Source of the DNA: an uncultured Bacillota bacterium
GTDB lineage: Bacteria > Bacillota > Clostridia > Peptostreptococcales > Anaerovoracaceae
NCBI GenBank assembly: GCA_949287095.1
Contig: CASEFA010000007.1
Location: forward strand, 1 to 64,000
DNA length: 64,000 bases
Direction: 5' to 3'
The translations under genes were made by a program, and so were the position numbers. The first letter of the stretch is position 1, and the number at the start of each line of letters is the position of its first letter. Positions 62,317 to 64,000 of the stretch are shown here, piece by piece. The notes under the pieces are model-generated. The model saw only the letters and a program-made list of their open reading frames with translations. It had not been told where the DNA came from and did not search any database.

Positions 62317-63711
62317 TTAAAACTCGGCGTTCTTCGGCGTTCTCGGGAACGGAAGCACGTCGCGGATGTTGCTCATGCCCGTCAGATACATGATCATGCG
62401 CTCAAAGCCCAGTCCGTAACCTGCGTGCTTTACTCCGCCGTAGCGGCGAAGATCCAGATACCATCCGTACATTTCTTTGTCAAGGCCCATCTCGTCCATG
62501 CGGCTTTCCAGAATATCGAGGCGCTCCTCTCTCTGGCTTCCGCCGATGATCTCGCCGACTCCCGGAACCAGAAGGTCGCAGGCGGCAACGGTCTTTCCGT
62601 CGTCGTTGAGTCTCATGTAGAAGGCCTTAATGTCCTTAGGGTAATCGGTTACGAAGAGAGGCTTTTTGAATATCTCCTCCGTAAGGTACCTCTCGTGCTC
62701 AGTCTGAAGGTCGATTCCCCACTCAACGGGATACTGGAATTCCTTGCCGGATTTTTTCAGGAGCTCCACTGCCTCAGTGTAGGTGACTCTTCCAAAGTCG
62801 GAGTTCACTATGTGATCCAGCCTCTCCAGAAGTCCCTTGTCTATGAAGCTGTTGAAGAACGCCATCTCTTCAGGAGCGTTTTCTCTCACGTAGGTGATGA
62901 TGTACTTCACCATTTCCTCGGCCAGCTCCATGTTGTCCTCAAGATCCGCAAAGGCTATTTCCGGTTCTATCATCCAGAACTCGGACGCGTGTCTTGCGGT
63001 GTTGGAATTTTCGGCGCGGAATGTAGGGCCGAAGGTGTATATGTTTCTGAACGCCATGGCAAAGGCCTCGCCCTCCAGCTGTCCGCTTACGGTAAGGCTG
63101 GTCTCTTTTCCGAAGAAGTCCTCGGCGTAATCTATTTTTCCGTCTTCAGTCTTTGGCGGATTTTCCATATTAAGGGTAGTTACCCTGAACATCTCCCCTG
63201 CGCCTTCGCAGTCGCTTCCCGTGATAAGCGGGGTGTGCACGTAAACAAAGTGCTTTTCCTGGAAGAATTTATGTATTGCATAGGCTACCAGAGAGCGTAC
63301 TCTGAACACTGCGGAGAAAGTGTTGCTTCTCGGTCTCAGATGTGCTATCTCTCTGAGAAACTCCATGGAGTGTCTCTTCTTCTGGAGCGGGTAATCGGCG
63401 TCTGCGCCGGCCTCTATGGTCACTTCGCTGGCCTTTATCTCAAAAGGCTGCTTTGCCTCGGGAGTAAGCTCCACCTTTCCCTTTACACAAAGAGCTGCCG
63501 AAATGGGCGCCTTTGAAACCACGTCGAAGTTATCTATTTTATCTGCTTCGTAAACTACCTGAACGGATTTGAAAAAGCTGCCGTCATTCAGCTCTATGAA
63601 CCCGAACTTGTTGGAATTTCTATTAGTTCTGACCCAGCCTCTCACTGTTATTTCCGCATCTGCATAGGCGTCGGTGTTCCTGTGTAGCTCTCTGAGCTGT
63701 ACGTCTTTCAT
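62317..63711 (-). CDS. asnS: Asparaginyl-tRNA synthetase
   Basis: 464 residues, class IIb. The N-terminal OB-fold ([22 protein letters not shown]) binds the anticodon. The catalytic domain shows motif 2 [19 protein letters not shown] and motif 3 [24 protein letters not shown] and the absence of the GatCAB-type Asp pocket signature favour Asn. ATG 63711 follows GAGGAGG; the five extra upstream residues are not needed. Confidence 0.96.
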   Translation of the reverse strand: MKDVQLRELHRNTDAYADAEITVRGWVRTNRNSNKFGFIELNDGSFFKSVQVVYEADKIDNFDVVSKAPISAALCVKGKVELTPEAKQPFEIKASEVTIEAGADADYPLQKKRHSMEFLREIAHLRPRSNTFSAVFRVRSLVAYAIHKFFQEKHFVYVHTPLITGSDCEGAGEMFRVTTLNMENPPKTEDGKIDYAEDFFGKETSLTVSGQLEGEAFAMAFRNIYTFGPTFRAENSNTARHASEFWMIEPEIAFADLEDNMELAEEMVKYIITYVRENAPEEMAFFNSFIDKGLLERLDHIVNSDFGRVTYTEAVELLKKSGKEFQYPVEWGIDLQTEHERYLTEEIFKKPLFVTDYPKDIKAFYMRLNDDGKTVAACDLLVPGVGEIIGGSQREERLDILESRMDEMGLDKEMYGWYLDLRRYGGVKHAGYGLGFERMIMYLTGMSNIRDVLPFPRTPKNAEF

Positions 63712-63812
63712 CTTTTTCCTCCTCATTTTATTTTTTGCGCCGGTAAAACTTCCTGCCGGAGATTTATGAACGCTTTATACAGTTTACCAATTAAACGGCG
63801 TGATTTCAAGCA

Positions 63813-64000
63813 TTATTCCGCCTTCACGGCGTATATTATCCGGTCACGCCCCGCAAGGTCCTTAAGGCATCTTACGTCGGAATATCCTTCCGCTTCAGTC
63901 AGAAGTTCTCTGACCGCATTCCCCTGGTCGCATCCGATTTCGAGGAAAAGAATGCCCCGCTTTTTCATGAATTCTCCGGCTTCCCCGGCGATTATCCTGT
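63813..64000 (-). CDS. prmC: Release-factor glutamine methyltransferase, C-terminal part (runs off the window)
   Basis: The last 62 codons are present: GILFLEIGCDQGNAVRELL and CLKDLAGRDRIIYAV are the C-terminal end of PrmC/HemK, which methylates the GGQ glutamine of release factors. The fragment ends TAA at 63813. Confidence 0.85.
   Translation of the reverse strand, partial: RIIAGEAGEFMKKRGILFLEIGCDQGNAVRELLTEAEGYSDVRCLKDLAGRDRIIYAVKAE

Noticed and set aside
1-64000. CRISPR array, prophage, or complete insertion sequence
   Set aside because: No regularly spaced identical repeats, no phage structural genes and no transposase were seen in the window.

Overview
This looks like about 64 kb of chromosome from an anaerobic, amino-acid-fermenting, spore-former-type member of the Clostridia (Firmicutes). 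The pointers are sigH in its usual cysS-mrnC-rlmB-sigH neighbourhood, SigI/RsgI, a sigma-54 regulator next to a cysteine desulfidase, a complete methylaspartate-type glutamate fermentation operon, and strong AGGAGG ribosome binding sites. An Anaerovoracaceae-like (Family XIII) origin is a guess from gene content, not a measurement.

Layout. 1-11.5 kb, minus strand: the start of tuf, a tRNA-Thr, then what may be one long housekeeping transcription unit running from the PIN/TRAM gene through ispDF, proS, a chromate-transporter pair, a cyclophilin, cysE, cysS, mrnC, thyA, folA, rlmB to sigH. 11.7-13.8 kb, plus: an OmpR-type two-component system. 13.9-17.1 kb: a hairpin-rich spacer, tRNA-Lys, a TIM-barrel protein, and a TSCPD protein followed by a CDF metal transporter behind an operator-like palindrome. 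17.2-22.7 kb, minus: a six-gene unit (metallophosphoesterase, HAD, MFS, PHP phosphatase, response regulator, kinase). 23.0-28.3 kb, minus: a peptide/nickel-type ABC importer with a fused permease-ATPase. 28.4-34.5 kb: a DUF4143 ATPase, an RND exporter and an acetyltransferase. 34.5-41.3 kb: a UROD-family protein with a YfcC carrier, a CdsR-like sigma-54 activator, cysteine desulfidase with a clear -24/-12 promoter and palindromic activator sites, and a D-aminopeptidase. 41.4-47.8 kb: a dispersed repeat, a broken MFS gene, then a SigI-RsgI-lipoprotein-VTC-DUF4956-CotH cluster. 47.8-60.2 kb, minus: the glutamate (methylaspartate) fermentation operon. 60.5-64 kb: a manganese riboswitch with mntP, a flavodoxin, a second copy of the dispersed repeat, asnS and the end of prmC.

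How the genes work together. The 12-gene operon can carry glutamate through 3-methylaspartate, mesaconate and citramalate to acetate plus pyruvate, so its 'citrate lyase' genes are best read as citramalate lyase. It also holds an unassigned P-loop protein with a tRNA-editing-like (SAD) domain. The SigI cluster has two promoters with the same ACCCCG-17 bp-ACGTA layout, one before sigI and one before an RsgI-like lipoprotein. This suggests an autoregulated envelope regulon in which RsgI and the lipoprotein share Ser-Gly-Tyr-Asp repeats that could be substrates of the neighbouring CotH-type kinase.

Other standout signals are two copies of a ~213-bp noncoding element packed with TGTCGAA words (the Spo0A-box consensus), and two other intergenic elements built in the same way from different words.
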